A stretch of 64,000 bases of DNA from Nocardioides panaciterrulae (GCF_013409645.1 NZ_JACCBG010000001.1:3408001-3472000); one strand, 5' to 3'; positions 34,656 through 43,918 are shown, counted from the first letter of the stretch. Notes: a model not told the origin generated them from the sequence alone. Numbers and translations are program-made.

Positions 34656-35690
34656 ATGACCGCACCCGCCGTCCGCGGGCACGTCGAGCTGCACGAGGTG
34701 CTCGCCGACCTGATCTCCGACCACGGCCCCCAGGACCCGGCCACGCTGGCCGCCCGCGTCCGGCGGCGGCTGCGGGACGCCCGGGTCACGGCCGAGGGCG
34801 TCGAACTGGCCGCCGACGCGGCGGCCACGCTGGTGCGGCGGCCCGACGGGCGCGTGGACCACCTCGCGCACGTGCTGGACGGCATCGTGCTGACCCACCG
34901 GGTGCGCGGCGCGCTGGGCGGGCGCACCGACCTGTGGCTCGGCCGCGGCGCGCAACCGTTCCTCAGCCTCGCCCGCCTGCACCCCCTGCCGCTGGCGTCG
35001 GGCGGCGAGGCGCGGATCTCCGCCTCGGGGGCGCCGGTGCTCGTGGGTCCCGCCGGCTGGCTGCCCGCGGCCCGGCGCGGCGACCTGGTGGGCCTGCGCT
35101 GGCGCGACGGCCGGCTGTCGGTCTCGCTCGTCGACCCCGCGCACCTGGCCGGGCCGCGGGAGGAGCTGCACGTCCGCACCCTGATGGCCCAGCGGTTGGT
35201 CCAGCGGTTGGCCCAGCGGTTCGCTCGCGACTACGGGTCTGGCGAGGACGACCCGGAGCAGCTCGAGGCCCTGGTCGTGCGCTGCCTGGCCCGGGCCCGT
35301 CTCGAGGATCCCGGCCTCCTGTCGACGCCGCACGCGCCGCTCGACGAGATCCTGCACGACCCGGTCGCGGTCCGCCCGGCCGACCTCTGGCGCGAGCTGG
35401 CGGGGGCCCGGGAGGAGGCTGGGGTGGAGCTCTGCCTCGAGGGCATGCCCGCGGCGCTGCACGCCGAGCTCGACCGGCGGGCACGGCGTCATGGCATGGC
35501 CCTCGACCAGTTCGTCATCGCGCTGCTCGGCCACCTGGCCTGGCGCACCCCGTGCGCCGAGGACCCCGAGGGCTGGGAGGGCCGGCTGCCCGCGCGGCCG
35601 AGGCTCACCCTGCTGCGGGGCGGCTCGTCGGGTCCGGTGCCGGCGCGGCCGGACGCCGCCGAGCCGCCCGAGCCGCCCGAGGCCGGCTGA
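34656..35690 (+). CDS. Protein of unknown function with a C-terminal helical (RHH-like) segment
   Basis: 344 residues, cytoplasmic, no signal. The first 60 residues are helical. The middle is beta-rich (DLWLGRGAQPFLSL, RRGDLVGLRWRDGRLSVSL) with the look of a small barrel. Near 285-325 is CLEGMPAALHAELDRRARRH followed by GMALDQFVIALLGHLAWRT, which has the strand-helix-helix pattern of HicB/Arc-type repressors. A Pro/Glu tail ends the protein. GGAGGAC lies before the ATG. It is divergent from the ERCC4-Lsr2 gene, and DNA binding is possible. I do not recognise a family. Confidence 0.7.
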   Translation: MTAPAVRGHVELHEVLADLISDHGPQDPATLAARVRRRLRDARVTAEGVELAADAAATLVRRPDGRVDHLAHVLDGIVLTHRVRGALGGRTDLWLGRGAQPFLSLARLHPLPLASGGEARISASGAPVLVGPAGWLPAARRGDLVGLRWRDGRLSVSLVDPAHLAGPREELHVRTLMAQRLVQRLAQRFARDYGSGEDDPEQLEALVVRCLARARLEDPGLLSTPHAPLDEILHDPVAVRPADLWRELAGAREEAGVELCLEGMPAALHAELDRRARRHGMALDQFVIALLGHLAWRTPCAEDPEGWEGRLPARPRLTLLRGGSSGPVPARPDAAEPPEPPEAG

Positions 35691-35727
35691 GCGGGCTGGG
35701 GCGGGCTGGGGCGGGCTGGGGCGGGCC
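35691..35727. repeat. 10-bp tandem repeat after a stop codon
   Basis: Three exact copies of GCGGGCTGGG plus a partial fourth start immediately after the TGA of the preceding gene. This is a simple slippage-prone repeat. Confidence 0.8.
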
Positions 35728-35847
35728 GCTCGTGGGCGGGCCGGGCGCGGGGTTATCCACAGATATGGTTCCGGCCCCCCACCCGGGCCCGGCCGGCGGC
35801 ATCGTGGGCGGCGTACTGGTGCCGAGGCGGACGCGGGGGTCGTGCAG

Positions 35848-37263
35848 ATGGTGGTGCTGCAGATCGACGGCGGCGGCTACCGGACCGCCGCCACCGCCTT
35901 CGCCGAGGCCAACCAGCTCACCGCGCTGGCCGCCACCCGCCTGCGCGGAGTCCTGGCGTCCTGTGGAGGCATGGCCGGGGACGACACCACCTCGGCCGCC
36001 TTCGCCGCTGCCTACGACGCGGCCGCCGCCGAGGCCGTCGCCTCGCTGGCCGACCTGACCGACGCGTGCACGAGCCTGGGCCACCTCACCCGCGCCACCC
36101 TGGACAACCACACCCGCGCCAACAGCCGCGCGGTCGTCGGCGGCGCGATCGTGTACGCCGGGGGCGGGCTGCCGGACGCCGGGGAGGACTCCGGCTACGT
36201 GACGGTGCTGCCCTGGACGCCGACCACCTCCCGGGGCGCCACGCCGCCGAACCTGCCGAGCCAGGTCGGCTGGATCCTGGCCCATCTCGAGGGGTTCGTG
36301 TGGCCGGGCGCCGACGTGGGCCGGCTCCGCAGGGCGGCGTCGGCGTGGCGGGCCGCCGCCGATGCGCTCGCCGACGTCGAGGGGTGCTGCGACAGCGCGG
36401 TGCGCGGCTTCTGGCTCGAGCGCTCCCCGGAGGTCCCGCGAGCCGTGGAGGCTACGGGGGCGCTGCGGGCGCGGACCGGAGCGGTCGCCGCCTCGCTCGC
36501 CGCGCTCGGGTCCGCCTGCGACTCCTACGCCGACGCCGTGGAGGCCAAGCACGCCGAGATCCTCGACCTGGCGGGCTGGGTGCTGGAGCAGGTGGTCGAG
36601 GGCGTCGTGATCAGCGTGGCGATCGGCGCGCTCACCGGGGGCGCCGGCACCGCCGCCGGCCTGGCCGCGGTCGCCGCCCGGGTGGCCGCGGAGTCACCCC
36701 GGTTCGCGGCGCTGCTCGAGGCCCTCCGCGTGCTGGCCGAGGGCTGCGCCGCCACCGTCCGCGCCGCGCGGGACGCGCTCAGCTCCACGCGACTGAACCT
36801 GGTCCGGTTCAAGGACGCCGCCGTGGCCCGGTCGCTCGCCCAGGGCGAACGAGGTGAGCTGCGGCTGGCCTGGACGCAGGGGCGGATCCGAGGGTGGCTC
36901 AAGCTCCACGAGCGGCCCCCCGGCCACACGATCGCGAGGCATGTCGGCAAGACGGATGAAGAACTTATCCAGCGCACGCAGCAGACGTCCGGGCCCCGAG
37001 TCGCCTCCTCCTTCACCGACGAGGAGGCCGCTGAGGCGGCGATCGCACGGGCCCTGGACCGTGACCGTGCGGGGATCGAGGCATGGCTCGCCAGTGGCAG
37101 CGGGGCGCCACACGAGGTGGACGCCGTGACGGCAGGACTGATCGGAAGGTGCGCTCGTCCAGACGGACTCGTCACCGATGCCCACGGGCTGCGTGTCGTG
37201 CTCATCCGCGATGCGACGATGCCCGAGGGCTTTCACATCCTGACCGCGTACCCGACCCCATGA
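35848..37263 (+). CDS. Polymorphic toxin: helical ESX-type N-terminus, RNase A-like C-terminus
   Basis: 471 residues. Two helical regions (about 10-110 and 150-240) look like the secretion domains of actinobacterial WXG/LXG-type toxins, and an Ala/Gly-rich hydrophobic stretch follows near 245-275. The last 110 residues match the bacterial RNase A-like toxin family: RHVGKTDEELIQRT, ASSFTDEEAAEAAIARAL, and the end FHILTAYP. His365, Arg376, Thr466 and Tyr468 have exactly the spacing His-11-Arg and Thr-x-Tyr that I recall for the active site of the Yersinia CdiA toxin. Predicted action is cleavage of RNA in competitor cells. An immunity gene follows. A GTG two codons upstream of this ATG is possible. 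Confidence 0.85.
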   Translation: MVVLQIDGGGYRTAATAFAEANQLTALAATRLRGVLASCGGMAGDDTTSAAFAAAYDAAAAEAVASLADLTDACTSLGHLTRATLDNHTRANSRAVVGGAIVYAGGGLPDAGEDSGYVTVLPWTPTTSRGATPPNLPSQVGWILAHLEGFVWPGADVGRLRRAASAWRAAADALADVEGCCDSAVRGFWLERSPEVPRAVEATGALRARTGAVAASLAALGSACDSYADAVEAKHAEILDLAGWVLEQVVEGVVISVAIGALTGGAGTAAGLAAVAARVAAESPRFAALLEALRVLAEGCAATVRAARDALSSTRLNLVRFKDAAVARSLAQGERGELRLAWTQGRIRGWLKLHERPPGHTIARHVGKTDEELIQRTQQTSGPRVASSFTDEEAAEAAIARALDRDRAGIEAWLASGSGAPHEVDAVTAGLIGRCARPDGLVTDAHGLRVVLIRDATMPEGFHILTAYPTP

Positions 37264-37280
37264 GCATCCCTGGAGGCAAC

Positions 37281-37580
37281 GTGAAGAGACCGGCCGTCGA
37301 CACCCTCATGAAGGCCTACTTCCACCAGGACTTCGACGAGGTCTACGGCGGCATGTGGGAGACGGTCGATGCCTTCGTCGATGACGACCCACGCAACGCA
37401 GCCCGCGTCCTTGCCGAGATCCCGGAGCTGCTGTCTCTCTACTCCACGGACGAGCAACTCGAGCACTACCTGGACTCGCTGGGCTGCATGTACCGCTTCG
37501 AGGATCACGACGGCGGCTCCCGCCAGTGGCTGCTGGAGGTCGCCGACCGAGTCCACGCCCGCCTCCCCGACCACCGCTGA
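37281..37580 (+). CDS. CdiI-like immunity protein
   Basis: A 99-residue acidic protein with LMKAYFHQDFDEVYGGMWETV at the N-terminus and then helices ending ADRVHARLP. The AYFHQDF segment is characteristic of a CdiI immunity family found behind contact-dependent toxins. It follows the RNase A-like toxin by 17 bases, and GGAGG sits five bases before the GTG. An ATG overlapping the toxin stop (37260) is in frame but lacks that site. It should bind and block the toxin domain, protecting the producer. The base composition is lower in GC than in neighbouring genes, as is the toxin's last third. Confidence 0.82.
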   Translation: MKRPAVDTLMKAYFHQDFDEVYGGMWETVDAFVDDDPRNAARVLAEIPELLSLYSTDEQLEHYLDSLGCMYRFEDHDGGSRQWLLEVADRVHARLPDHR

Positions 37581-37605
37581 CCGGCGGCCCGGCCGGTCCG
37601 GTCAG

Positions 37606-37646
37606 CTCGGAAGATCTGCCGCACCAGATGCGGCAGATCTTCCGAG
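37606..37646. terminator. Perfect 18-bp hairpin after the toxin-immunity pair
   Basis: Arms at 37606-37623 and 37629-37646 are exact complements around the loop CCAGA. It starts 25 bases after the immunity stop. The stem is AT-richer than the genome (GGAAGATCTGCCG core). It is the probable terminator of the module. Confidence 0.78.
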
Positions 37647-37825
37647 ATGGTCCACCAGCCCACCGGCCATCACCCCGACCGAAACTGCCCCGACCCCCGC
37701 TGGCCTGCTGTCCAGATCCCAGAGGAGAGGGTGAGCCACGTGGTGACCCAAGGTCTCCTCCGGGATCCGGCCGGCCGGCGCCGGCCGGGCCGACCGGCCC
37801 CGCCGGCCGCCCCGGTCAACCGACC

Positions 37826-39268
37826 TCAGGTGTCCTTGGTCTGCACCACCCGCCCGCGCCCCAGCAGGCTGTGCCGGTAGCCGTAGGAGGCGTAGATGAC
37901 GACCCCGATCACGAACCACACCGCGAACCGGATCCAGGTGGCCGGCTGCAGTTGGGTGATCAGCCAGACCGAGAACGCGATGCCGAGGAGCGGGGTGAAC
38001 GGCATCAGCGGCGCCCGGAAGGTCCGCGGCAGGTCCGGCGAGCGGTAGCGGAGCACGATCACCGCGACCGAGACGACGATGAACGCCAGCAGGATGCCGA
38101 TGTTGGTCAGCTCCGCGGCGTCGACGATCGGCGTGAAGCCGGCGATGCCGGCCGAGACGATGCCGACGATCCACACCGGCCGCGAGGGCGAGTGGTGCTC
38201 ATTGGTCTTGGCGAACCACGAGGGCAGCAGCCCGTCGCGCGCGATCGCGTACCAGACCCGCGAGGCGCCCAGCGTGAACGAGAACAGCACCGTGAAGATG
38301 CCGATGATCGCGCCGAACGCCACGACCTTGGCGAAGCTCGAGAGCCCCACCGACTCGAACGCGACACCGAACGCGGCGGCGTCGGCGAGGTCCGTGTAGT
38401 TCTGCATGCCGGTCAGCACCGTGGCGGCCAGCAGGTAGAGCACCATCGCGATCGCCAGCGAGAGCACGATCGCCTTGGGCAGGTTGCGCTCGGCGTCCTT
38501 GGACTCCTCCGCGGCGGTGCTCATCGCGTCGTACCCGAAGACCGCGAAGAACACGGTCGCCGCCCCGGTCGCCGCGCCCGAGAGCCCGTAGGGGAAGTAC
38601 GGCGTGAGGTTGTCGCTCTTGACGTAGAACGCGCCCACCACGATCACCGCGAGCACGATCGCGATCTTCACGAACACCAGCCAGGTCTCCACCTTGGCCG
38701 AGGTCTTGATGCCGCGGTTGAGCAGCCACGCGACACCGAGGCAGAGCAGGACCGCGAACAGGTCGACGAAGTGCCCGTCGCCGGTGCCGGGGGCGCCGAG
38801 CATCCACGCGGGCAGGTCGAGCCCGAACGCGTCGAGCAGGAAGGTGATGTACTGCGAGACGCCGATCGCCACGACGGCGACGATCGCGGTGTACTCCAGC
38901 AGCAGGTCCCAGCCGATGAACCAACCGACGGACTCGCCGAGCACCGCATAGCCGTAGGTGTACGCCGAGCCCGCGCGCGGGATCAGCCCGCCGAACTCGG
39001 CGTACGACAGCGCCGCGCACGCGCTCGCGATCCCGGCGATGATGAACGACACCGAGACCGCCGGCCCCGCGTCGACCTTCGCGACCGGTCCGGCCAGCGC
39101 GAAGATGCCGGCGCCGATGATCGCGCCGAGGCCGATCGCGGTCAGCTGCCACAGCCCGATGCTGCGTTCCAGCCCGCTCTCGGAGCCGTCGTCCTCGATC
39201 GGCTTGCGCCTGAAGATCCCGGTCTGGGCCGCCACCCGCCGCCCTCCGGCCGATGTCTGGTCGGTCAT
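37826..39268 (-). CDS. APC-family amino-acid permease (cationic amino acid transporter-like)
   Basis: 480 residues with about 12 helices. The first helix carries QLTAIGLGAIIGAGIFALAG, the substrate-binding break of APC transporters. SYAEFGGLIPRAGSAYTYGY and VFGYDAMSTAAEESKDAERN match the CAT/YfnA branch, which imports basic or neutral amino acids. GGGAGACGAG precedes the ATG. It is divergent from the next permease. Substrate cannot be read from sequence. Confidence 0.9.
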   Translation of the reverse strand: MTDQTSAGGRRVAAQTGIFRRKPIEDDGSESGLERSIGLWQLTAIGLGAIIGAGIFALAGPVAKVDAGPAVSVSFIIAGIASACAALSYAEFGGLIPRAGSAYTYGYAVLGESVGWFIGWDLLLEYTAIVAVVAIGVSQYITFLLDAFGLDLPAWMLGAPGTGDGHFVDLFAVLLCLGVAWLLNRGIKTSAKVETWLVFVKIAIVLAVIVVGAFYVKSDNLTPYFPYGLSGAATGAATVFFAVFGYDAMSTAAEESKDAERNLPKAIVLSLAIAMVLYLLAATVLTGMQNYTDLADAAAFGVAFESVGLSSFAKVVAFGAIIGIFTVLFSFTLGASRVWYAIARDGLLPSWFAKTNEHHSPSRPVWIVGIVSAGIAGFTPIVDAAELTNIGILLAFIVVSVAVIVLRYRSPDLPRTFRAPLMPFTPLLGIAFSVWLITQLQPATWIRFAVWFVIGVVIYASYGYRHSLLGRGRVVQTKDT

Positions 39269-39490
39269 CTCGTCTCCCTCTCCGTGGCCGAGCCCCCACC
39301 ACAGAAACCTCCTACCTGGCGCCGTTCTCCGTCAACCGCTCGGGTCAAGAGGCGGACGTCCCGCAGGTCGTGGCCGCCGGACCTCGATCGGCTCGAGGGG
39401 CCGCCGCGGGCCCCGAGGCACTTGACCCTCATTGGGGATGGAGGGACGTCCCGCGCGGACCGACCATGGCCACAACCCATGGAGGCCGCC

Positions 39491-41089
39491 ATGACCGAGC
39501 CCGCCCCGCTCGAGGGCCTGACCGACGACGCGCGTCTGGCCAGCCTCGGCTACCGCCCCCAGCTGAACCGGGTCCTGGGGTCGTTCGCCAACTTCTCGGT
39601 CGCGTTCACCTACCTCTCGCCGATGGTGGGCATCTACTCGCTGTTCGTGCTCGGCGTGGCCACCGGCGGCCCGGCGTACGTCTGGCTGACCTGGCTGCCG
39701 GTCATCGGGATGCTCTTCGTCGCGCTCGTCTTCGGCGAGCTGGCCAGCCACTACCCCGTGGCCGGGGCGCTCTACCAGTACTCCAAGTTCTCCGTCGGCC
39801 CGTCCTACGGCTGGTTCGTGGGCTGGTTCTACGGGATGGCGCTGCTGATCACCGTCGCCTCGGTCGACACCGGGGTCGTCGGCTACGTCACCGCGCTCAG
39901 CCACAACTGGTTCGGCACCAACTGGGACCCGACCAGCCACGCCACGATCCTGGCCGTCAGCGGCGGGCTGCTGATCATCCAGACCGTCTTGAACATCACC
40001 GGCGCGCGGGTGATGGGACGGGTCGCGCAGTTCGGCGTGTACGTCGAGATCGTGGGCACCCTCGGCATCGCGATCATCCTCGCGATCGACGGCTTCCACC
40101 ACGGGCTGGGCTTCCTGTTCTCCACCCAGGACGTGCAGCACGTCGGCAGCAACCCGTTGGGGCTGGACTTCGGCGGGAACTGGTGGACCGGGGCGGCGCT
40201 GATCGCGGTGCTCGCCCCCGTCTACATCTTCTACGGCTTCGAGTCCGCCGGGGACATCTCCGAGGAGACCAAGGACGCGGGCGTGGAGGTGCCGAAGTCG
40301 ATGCGCCGGGCGCTGGTCTGGGGCGGCGTGGCGTCGTTCGTGCTGACCGCCTCGCTGCTGCTGGCGATGCCGTCCGGCTCGGACCCGGTGGGCCGGACCG
40401 TGAACGGGGGCGGGGTGCCGTTCATCCTCGGCGAGCTGCCCAGCGGCCTGCAGGACTTCCTGCTGCTGATCGTGATCTTCGCGTTCTTCTCCTGCGGCAC
40501 CTCGGTGCAGGGCGCCGGCAGCCGGCTGGCTTTCTCGTTCGCTCGGGACGGCGCGCTGCCCGCCTCGCGGTGGCTGGCCGCGGTGAACCCGCGCTTCAAG
40601 ACCCCGACCAACGCGCTGCTCGGCGGCGCGGTGATCACCGTGCTGTTCATGCTGCTGGTCTTCTACTCGCCGTCGAAGGACGTCCACCTCGGCTTCATCA
40701 CCTACCCGGCGAACATCAACGCGCTGGTCTCGCTGGTGTCGTTCGGCGTCAGCGGCATCTACCTCTCGTTCCTGCTCACGGTGATCGGCGTGATCATCGC
40801 GCGGGCCCGCGGCTGGGTCCCCGAGGGCCGCTTCCGGCTGGGCCGGTGGGCGTGGGCGGTCTACGTGCTCGCCGGGGTCTACCTCGCCCTGATGCTGCTC
40901 AACGTCGTCGCCCCCACCGGCCTGACCAGCCCGCGCGGCTACTTCAACCTCGACTGGATCACCCTGCTGGTGATGGTCGTCGTCGCGGTCGTGGGCGTGC
41001 TGTTCTTCGCGATCGGCCGACCGGATCGGGCGCTGGCCAGGCACCTGCACGACGAGGCGGAGGCCACCGGCGCCGAGCGCCACGACTGA
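39491..41089 (+). CDS. APC-family amino-acid permease
   Basis: 532 residues, about 12 transmembrane helices. NFSVAFTYLSPMVGIYSLF is helix 1 with its unwound region, followed by ELASHYPVAGALYQYSKFSV and IFYGFESAGDISEETKDAG, which place it in the amino-acid/choline or GABA-permease-like branch of the superfamily. The ATG at 39491 follows GGAGG by five bases. It is not close to the divergent permease in sequence, so the two probably move different compounds. Confidence 0.88.
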   Translation: MTEPAPLEGLTDDARLASLGYRPQLNRVLGSFANFSVAFTYLSPMVGIYSLFVLGVATGGPAYVWLTWLPVIGMLFVALVFGELASHYPVAGALYQYSKFSVGPSYGWFVGWFYGMALLITVASVDTGVVGYVTALSHNWFGTNWDPTSHATILAVSGGLLIIQTVLNITGARVMGRVAQFGVYVEIVGTLGIAIILAIDGFHHGLGFLFSTQDVQHVGSNPLGLDFGGNWWTGAALIAVLAPVYIFYGFESAGDISEETKDAGVEVPKSMRRALVWGGVASFVLTASLLLAMPSGSDPVGRTVNGGGVPFILGELPSGLQDFLLLIVIFAFFSCGTSVQGAGSRLAFSFARDGALPASRWLAAVNPRFKTPTNALLGGAVITVLFMLLVFYSPSKDVHLGFITYPANINALVSLVSFGVSGIYLSFLLTVIGVIIARARGWVPEGRFRLGRWAWAVYVLAGVYLALMLLNVVAPTGLTSPRGYFNLDWITLLVMVVVAVVGVLFFAIGRPDRALARHLHDEAEATGAERHD

Positions 41090-41106
41090 CGGCGGACCGG
41101 CTGGTG

Positions 41107-42309
41107 TCACGCTGCCTCGCCGAGGTCGGGCACCAGCTCCCGGCAGAGGGCGGCCGCGGGACCGGCGATGGTGTCGGCCAGGTGGCGGAGGGCGTCCCGG
41201 TCCTCCTCCCCCAGGAGCAGCGCCAGCCGGTCGGCGACGTGGGGTTGCAGCAGCGCGGCCGCGACGGACGGCCAGGGCGGCGCGTCCGGGCGGTGCTCGA
41301 AGTGTCCGGAGAGCGCGGCGAGCACCAGGCAGACGCAGTCCTCGGTCCACAGGCCGGACGCACCCACGTCGTGGTGGGCCAGCAGCTGCACCACCAGCGG
41401 CACGTCGGTGAGCAGCTCGAAGTCGTGGCCGCCGGTGCTGCACTGCTGCTCCGGCGCGGCCGAGTCGTCCTGGCAGGCCTCGGCGACCGCCTGGATCCAC
41501 CCGTCGGGGTCGCCGGCGACCCGCATCGCGGTGTGCTCCGGCACGAACAGCGGGGCCGCCTCGAACATCGCGCCCTCCTCGATCGGCACCAGCCGGCCGA
41601 GCGCGCAGTCCCCGGGCCCGAGCAGGCTGGCGGCGCCCAGGTTCGGGGTCTCGACGGTCTCCCCGGTGCCGAGCACCGCCCAGCGCAGCAGCAGCGGATC
41701 CTCGGCGAGCAGCCGGTAGCCACCCATCGGGGTCCGCGCCCACTGCTCGATCCGGTCCGCGCCGGCGAGCAGGGCGGGGCTCGCCTCCCGGCGCAGGAAC
41801 GAGTCGAGCCCGCCGAGCTCGTAGAGCACCAGCTGGCGGTGGACCCAGTCGTGGTCCATCACGTCCACCGCGGTCATCCCGAGCTCGCGCAGATCGCCAC
41901 CGGGTGCCCCGCGGACCTGCAGCGCGACCTGCAGCGCCCGCTGATGGCGCAGCCGGTCCGTGGGTCCCAGCCCCTGTGCGGCCTGGGCGAGGATCCAGCG
42001 CGAGGTCGCCCACCGCGGCAGCACGGAGCCGAGCCTGGCCAGCTGCCACAGCCGGGTCACCCGCCAGGGCCGCCAGAACGGCTTGCCGTCGTGCCCGTAG
42101 GGCCGCCGCCCGATCACGTCCAGCGCCCCGGCCGCATCACCGCGGGCCTCGGCCGCGTCGCTGGCCCGCATCAGCGGCAGGAAGTCCTCGGACTCGGCGC
42201 GGATCGCGATCGGGTCCAGCCCGCCGCGGCCCGGCGTACGGCGTGGTGCCGGCCGCCGCTGCTGCTTGCGCGACCGGTTGTGTGGCTTGCGTCCCCGTGA
42301 CTTTGGCAT
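41107..42309 (-). CDS. Uncharacterised protein, paralog of the protein at 60101-61300
   Basis: 400 residues with a basic N-terminus (MPKSRGRKPHNRSRKQQRR) then an Ala/Arg/Leu-rich helical body. Segments such as WVHRQLVLYELGGLDSFL and LLGPGDCALGRLVPIEEG have counterparts in the protein at 60.1 kb (WAYHQICTFELDGLERFL, then LIGRLVPSGTTPALMFD), and both are close to 400 residues, so they form a family. No catalytic motif or membrane segment is seen. The basic leader might bind nucleic acid. Its function is unknown. Confidence 0.75.
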   Translation of the reverse strand: MPKSRGRKPHNRSRKQQRRPAPRRTPGRGGLDPIAIRAESEDFLPLMRASDAAEARGDAAGALDVIGRRPYGHDGKPFWRPWRVTRLWQLARLGSVLPRWATSRWILAQAAQGLGPTDRLRHQRALQVALQVRGAPGGDLRELGMTAVDVMDHDWVHRQLVLYELGGLDSFLRREASPALLAGADRIEQWARTPMGGYRLLAEDPLLLRWAVLGTGETVETPNLGAASLLGPGDCALGRLVPIEEGAMFEAAPLFVPEHTAMRVAGDPDGWIQAVAEACQDDSAAPEQQCSTGGHDFELLTDVPLVVQLLAHHDVGASGLWTEDCVCLVLAALSGHFEHRPDAPPWPSVAAALLQPHVADRLALLLGEEDRDALRHLADTIAGPAAALCRELVPDLGEAA

Positions 42310-42412
42310 GCCCCCAGCCAACGCCGCCGCGGCGCGCTCCGCCAGACCGACTTCGCGACCTGTGGACAACCGCCGGCCGCGTGGCGCCGGGCCCGGCGGG
42401 TACCGGTGCGGC

Positions 42413-43048
42413 ATGGCCACCGACGAGACCCAGGACCTGGTGAGCGCGCTGCTGGAGCGGCACGGCACGACGTACGCGGCGGACGCCGGCATCCGCCTCG
42501 CCGACGAGCCGGCGCCGCTGTGGCAGCTGCTGGTGCTCAGCCTGCTGCTGTCGGCGCGGATCCGTTCCTCGGTGGCGGTCGCCTCGGCGCGGGAGCTGTT
42601 CGCGGCCGGGTGCGGCACGCCGCGCGGCACCCGGGACCTGTCCTGGCAGGGGCGGGTCGACGCGCTGGGCCGGGGCGGCTACCGGCGCTACGACTTCCGC
42701 ACCGCCACCCAGCTCGGCGAGCTCGCCGTTCGGGTGCTCGCCGAGTACGCCGGCGACCTGCGCCGGCTGCACGAGCGGACCGACGACCTCCATCGTGACC
42801 TCCAGCAGTTCAAGGGCATCGGCCCGGCCGGCGCCGCGATCTTCTGCCGGGAGGTGCAGGGCACCTGGACCGACCTGGCGCCGTACGTCGACGAGCTCGC
42901 CGCCCGGGGTGCCGACCGGCTGGGCCTGCCGACCGCACCGGAGCGGCTGGCCCGGCTCGTCTCACCCGAGGACCTCCCGCGGCTGGTCGCCGCCTGCGTC
43001 CGCGCCGCGCGGGACAAGACGGTCGTCGAGGACGTCCGCGGACGATGA
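42413..43048 (+). CDS. HhH-GPD superfamily protein (endonuclease III-like)
   Basis: 211 residues. PLWQLLVLSLLLSARIRSSV matches the first helices of HhH-GPD DNA glycosylases, and LQQFKGIGPAGAAIFCREVQ is the helix-hairpin-helix. An Asp in WTDLAPYVDELA lies where the catalytic Asp would be expected, but the family Lys before it and the C-terminal iron-sulfur Cys of Nth are absent. It may be a monofunctional glycosylase-like DNA repair protein or a non-catalytic relative. The ATG has no obvious Shine-Dalgarno sequence. Confidence 0.7.
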   Translation: MATDETQDLVSALLERHGTTYAADAGIRLADEPAPLWQLLVLSLLLSARIRSSVAVASARELFAAGCGTPRGTRDLSWQGRVDALGRGGYRRYDFRTATQLGELAVRVLAEYAGDLRRLHERTDDLHRDLQQFKGIGPAGAAIFCREVQGTWTDLAPYVDELAARGADRLGLPTAPERLARLVSPEDLPRLVAACVRAARDKTVVEDVRGR

Positions 43049-43081
43049 GGCGCCGGGGCCGCCCCGGGCCGGCCCCGGGGG

Positions 43082-43918
43082 TCAGTGCCGCGCCGAGCGC
43101 GCGACGTCGCGGTCCATCACGAGGCCGGTGACACCGGGCAGCGCGGTGACCGCCCGGGCGTACGCCGGCGTGCGCCGGCCGGGGTGCACCCGCGCGGTGC
43201 GCCGCCGAGCCCCGCGCAGCACCGCCCGGGCCACCTGTTCGGCCGACAGCACCGGCAGCATGCTCGAGGCCTGCGCCTCGGTCGGTTTCAGCGGCACCTC
43301 GGCGGCCAGCATCGGGGTGTCGGTGTCGGGCGGGAAGACGCAGCCGACGTGCACCCCGTGCGGCTTGAGTTCGGCCCGCAGGCACTCGCACAGGCCGCGG
43401 ACCGCGAACTTCGAGGGCGAGTACGCCGTGTAGCCGAACGGACCCACGAGCCCCGCGAACGACGAGATCGCCATCATCGCGCCGCGCCGCCGGGCCATCA
43501 TCGCCGGTGCGGCGGCCCGGAGCGTCCACAGCGTGCCGAAGTAGTTCACCTGCATCTCGCGCTCGTGCTCGGCGGGGTCGAGCTCGGTGAAGTAGCCGGG
43601 CCGCACCACCCCGGCACAGGTCACCACCAGGTCGGCGGGTCCGTGCGCGGCCTCCGCCCGGGCCACGCCGGCGAAGGCCTCGTCGCGCCAGGCGACGTCG
43701 GTGGGCACCGCCAGCACCGCCCCGTCGTACGGCGGGGCCGTGAGCGCGACCAGGTCCGCGTCGTCGAGCGCGAGCACCGTGACCCGGGCGCCGGCCTCGA
43801 CCAGCAGCCGCACCAGCGCCAGGCCGATCCCGCTCGACCCGCCGGTGACGATCGCGTGCTGGGCGAAGAACGGGTCGAGCTCCCGCGACCCGTCGTACCC
43901 GTGGGACTGATGGCGCAT
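43082..43918 (-). CDS. Short-chain dehydrogenase, 3-ketodihydrosphingosine reductase-like
   Basis: 278 residues. Nucleotide site TGGSSGIGLALVRLL, ISSFAGLVGPFGYTAYSPSK with catalytic Ser, Tyr and Lys, then FAVRGLCECLRAELKPHGVH and VFPPDTDTPML. The last element (PPDTDTP) and the ELKPHGV run are diagnostic of KDSR-type reductases, which reduce the ketone of 3-ketosphinganine with NADPH. It is the last gene of an operon with a membrane protein and a PLP decarboxylase. Real sphingolipid synthesis would also need serine palmitoyltransferase, which is not here. Confidence 0.82.
   Translation of the reverse strand: MRHQSHGYDGSRELDPFFAQHAIVTGGSSGIGLALVRLLVEAGARVTVLALDDADLVALTAPPYDGAVLAVPTDVAWRDEAFAGVARAEAAHGPADLVVTCAGVVRPGYFTELDPAEHEREMQVNYFGTLWTLRAAAPAMMARRRGAMMAISSFAGLVGPFGYTAYSPSKFAVRGLCECLRAELKPHGVHVGCVFPPDTDTPMLAAEVPLKPTEAQASSMLPVLSAEQVARAVLRGARRRTARVHPGRRTPAYARAVTALPGVTGLVMDRDVARSARH

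Noticed and set aside
37260..37280. ATG overlapping the toxin stop as start of the immunity gene
   Set aside because: It is possible, but the GGAGG five bases before the GTG at 37281 fits that start, and the extra residues (SIPGGN) include the ribosome site itself.
37526..39000. Long plus-strand frame running through the permease gene at 37826-39268
   Set aside because: Its sequence is low-complexity Arg/Asp/His/Gly antisense translation. The minus strand has a full APC transporter. Only the part after 39491 in this frame is a real gene.
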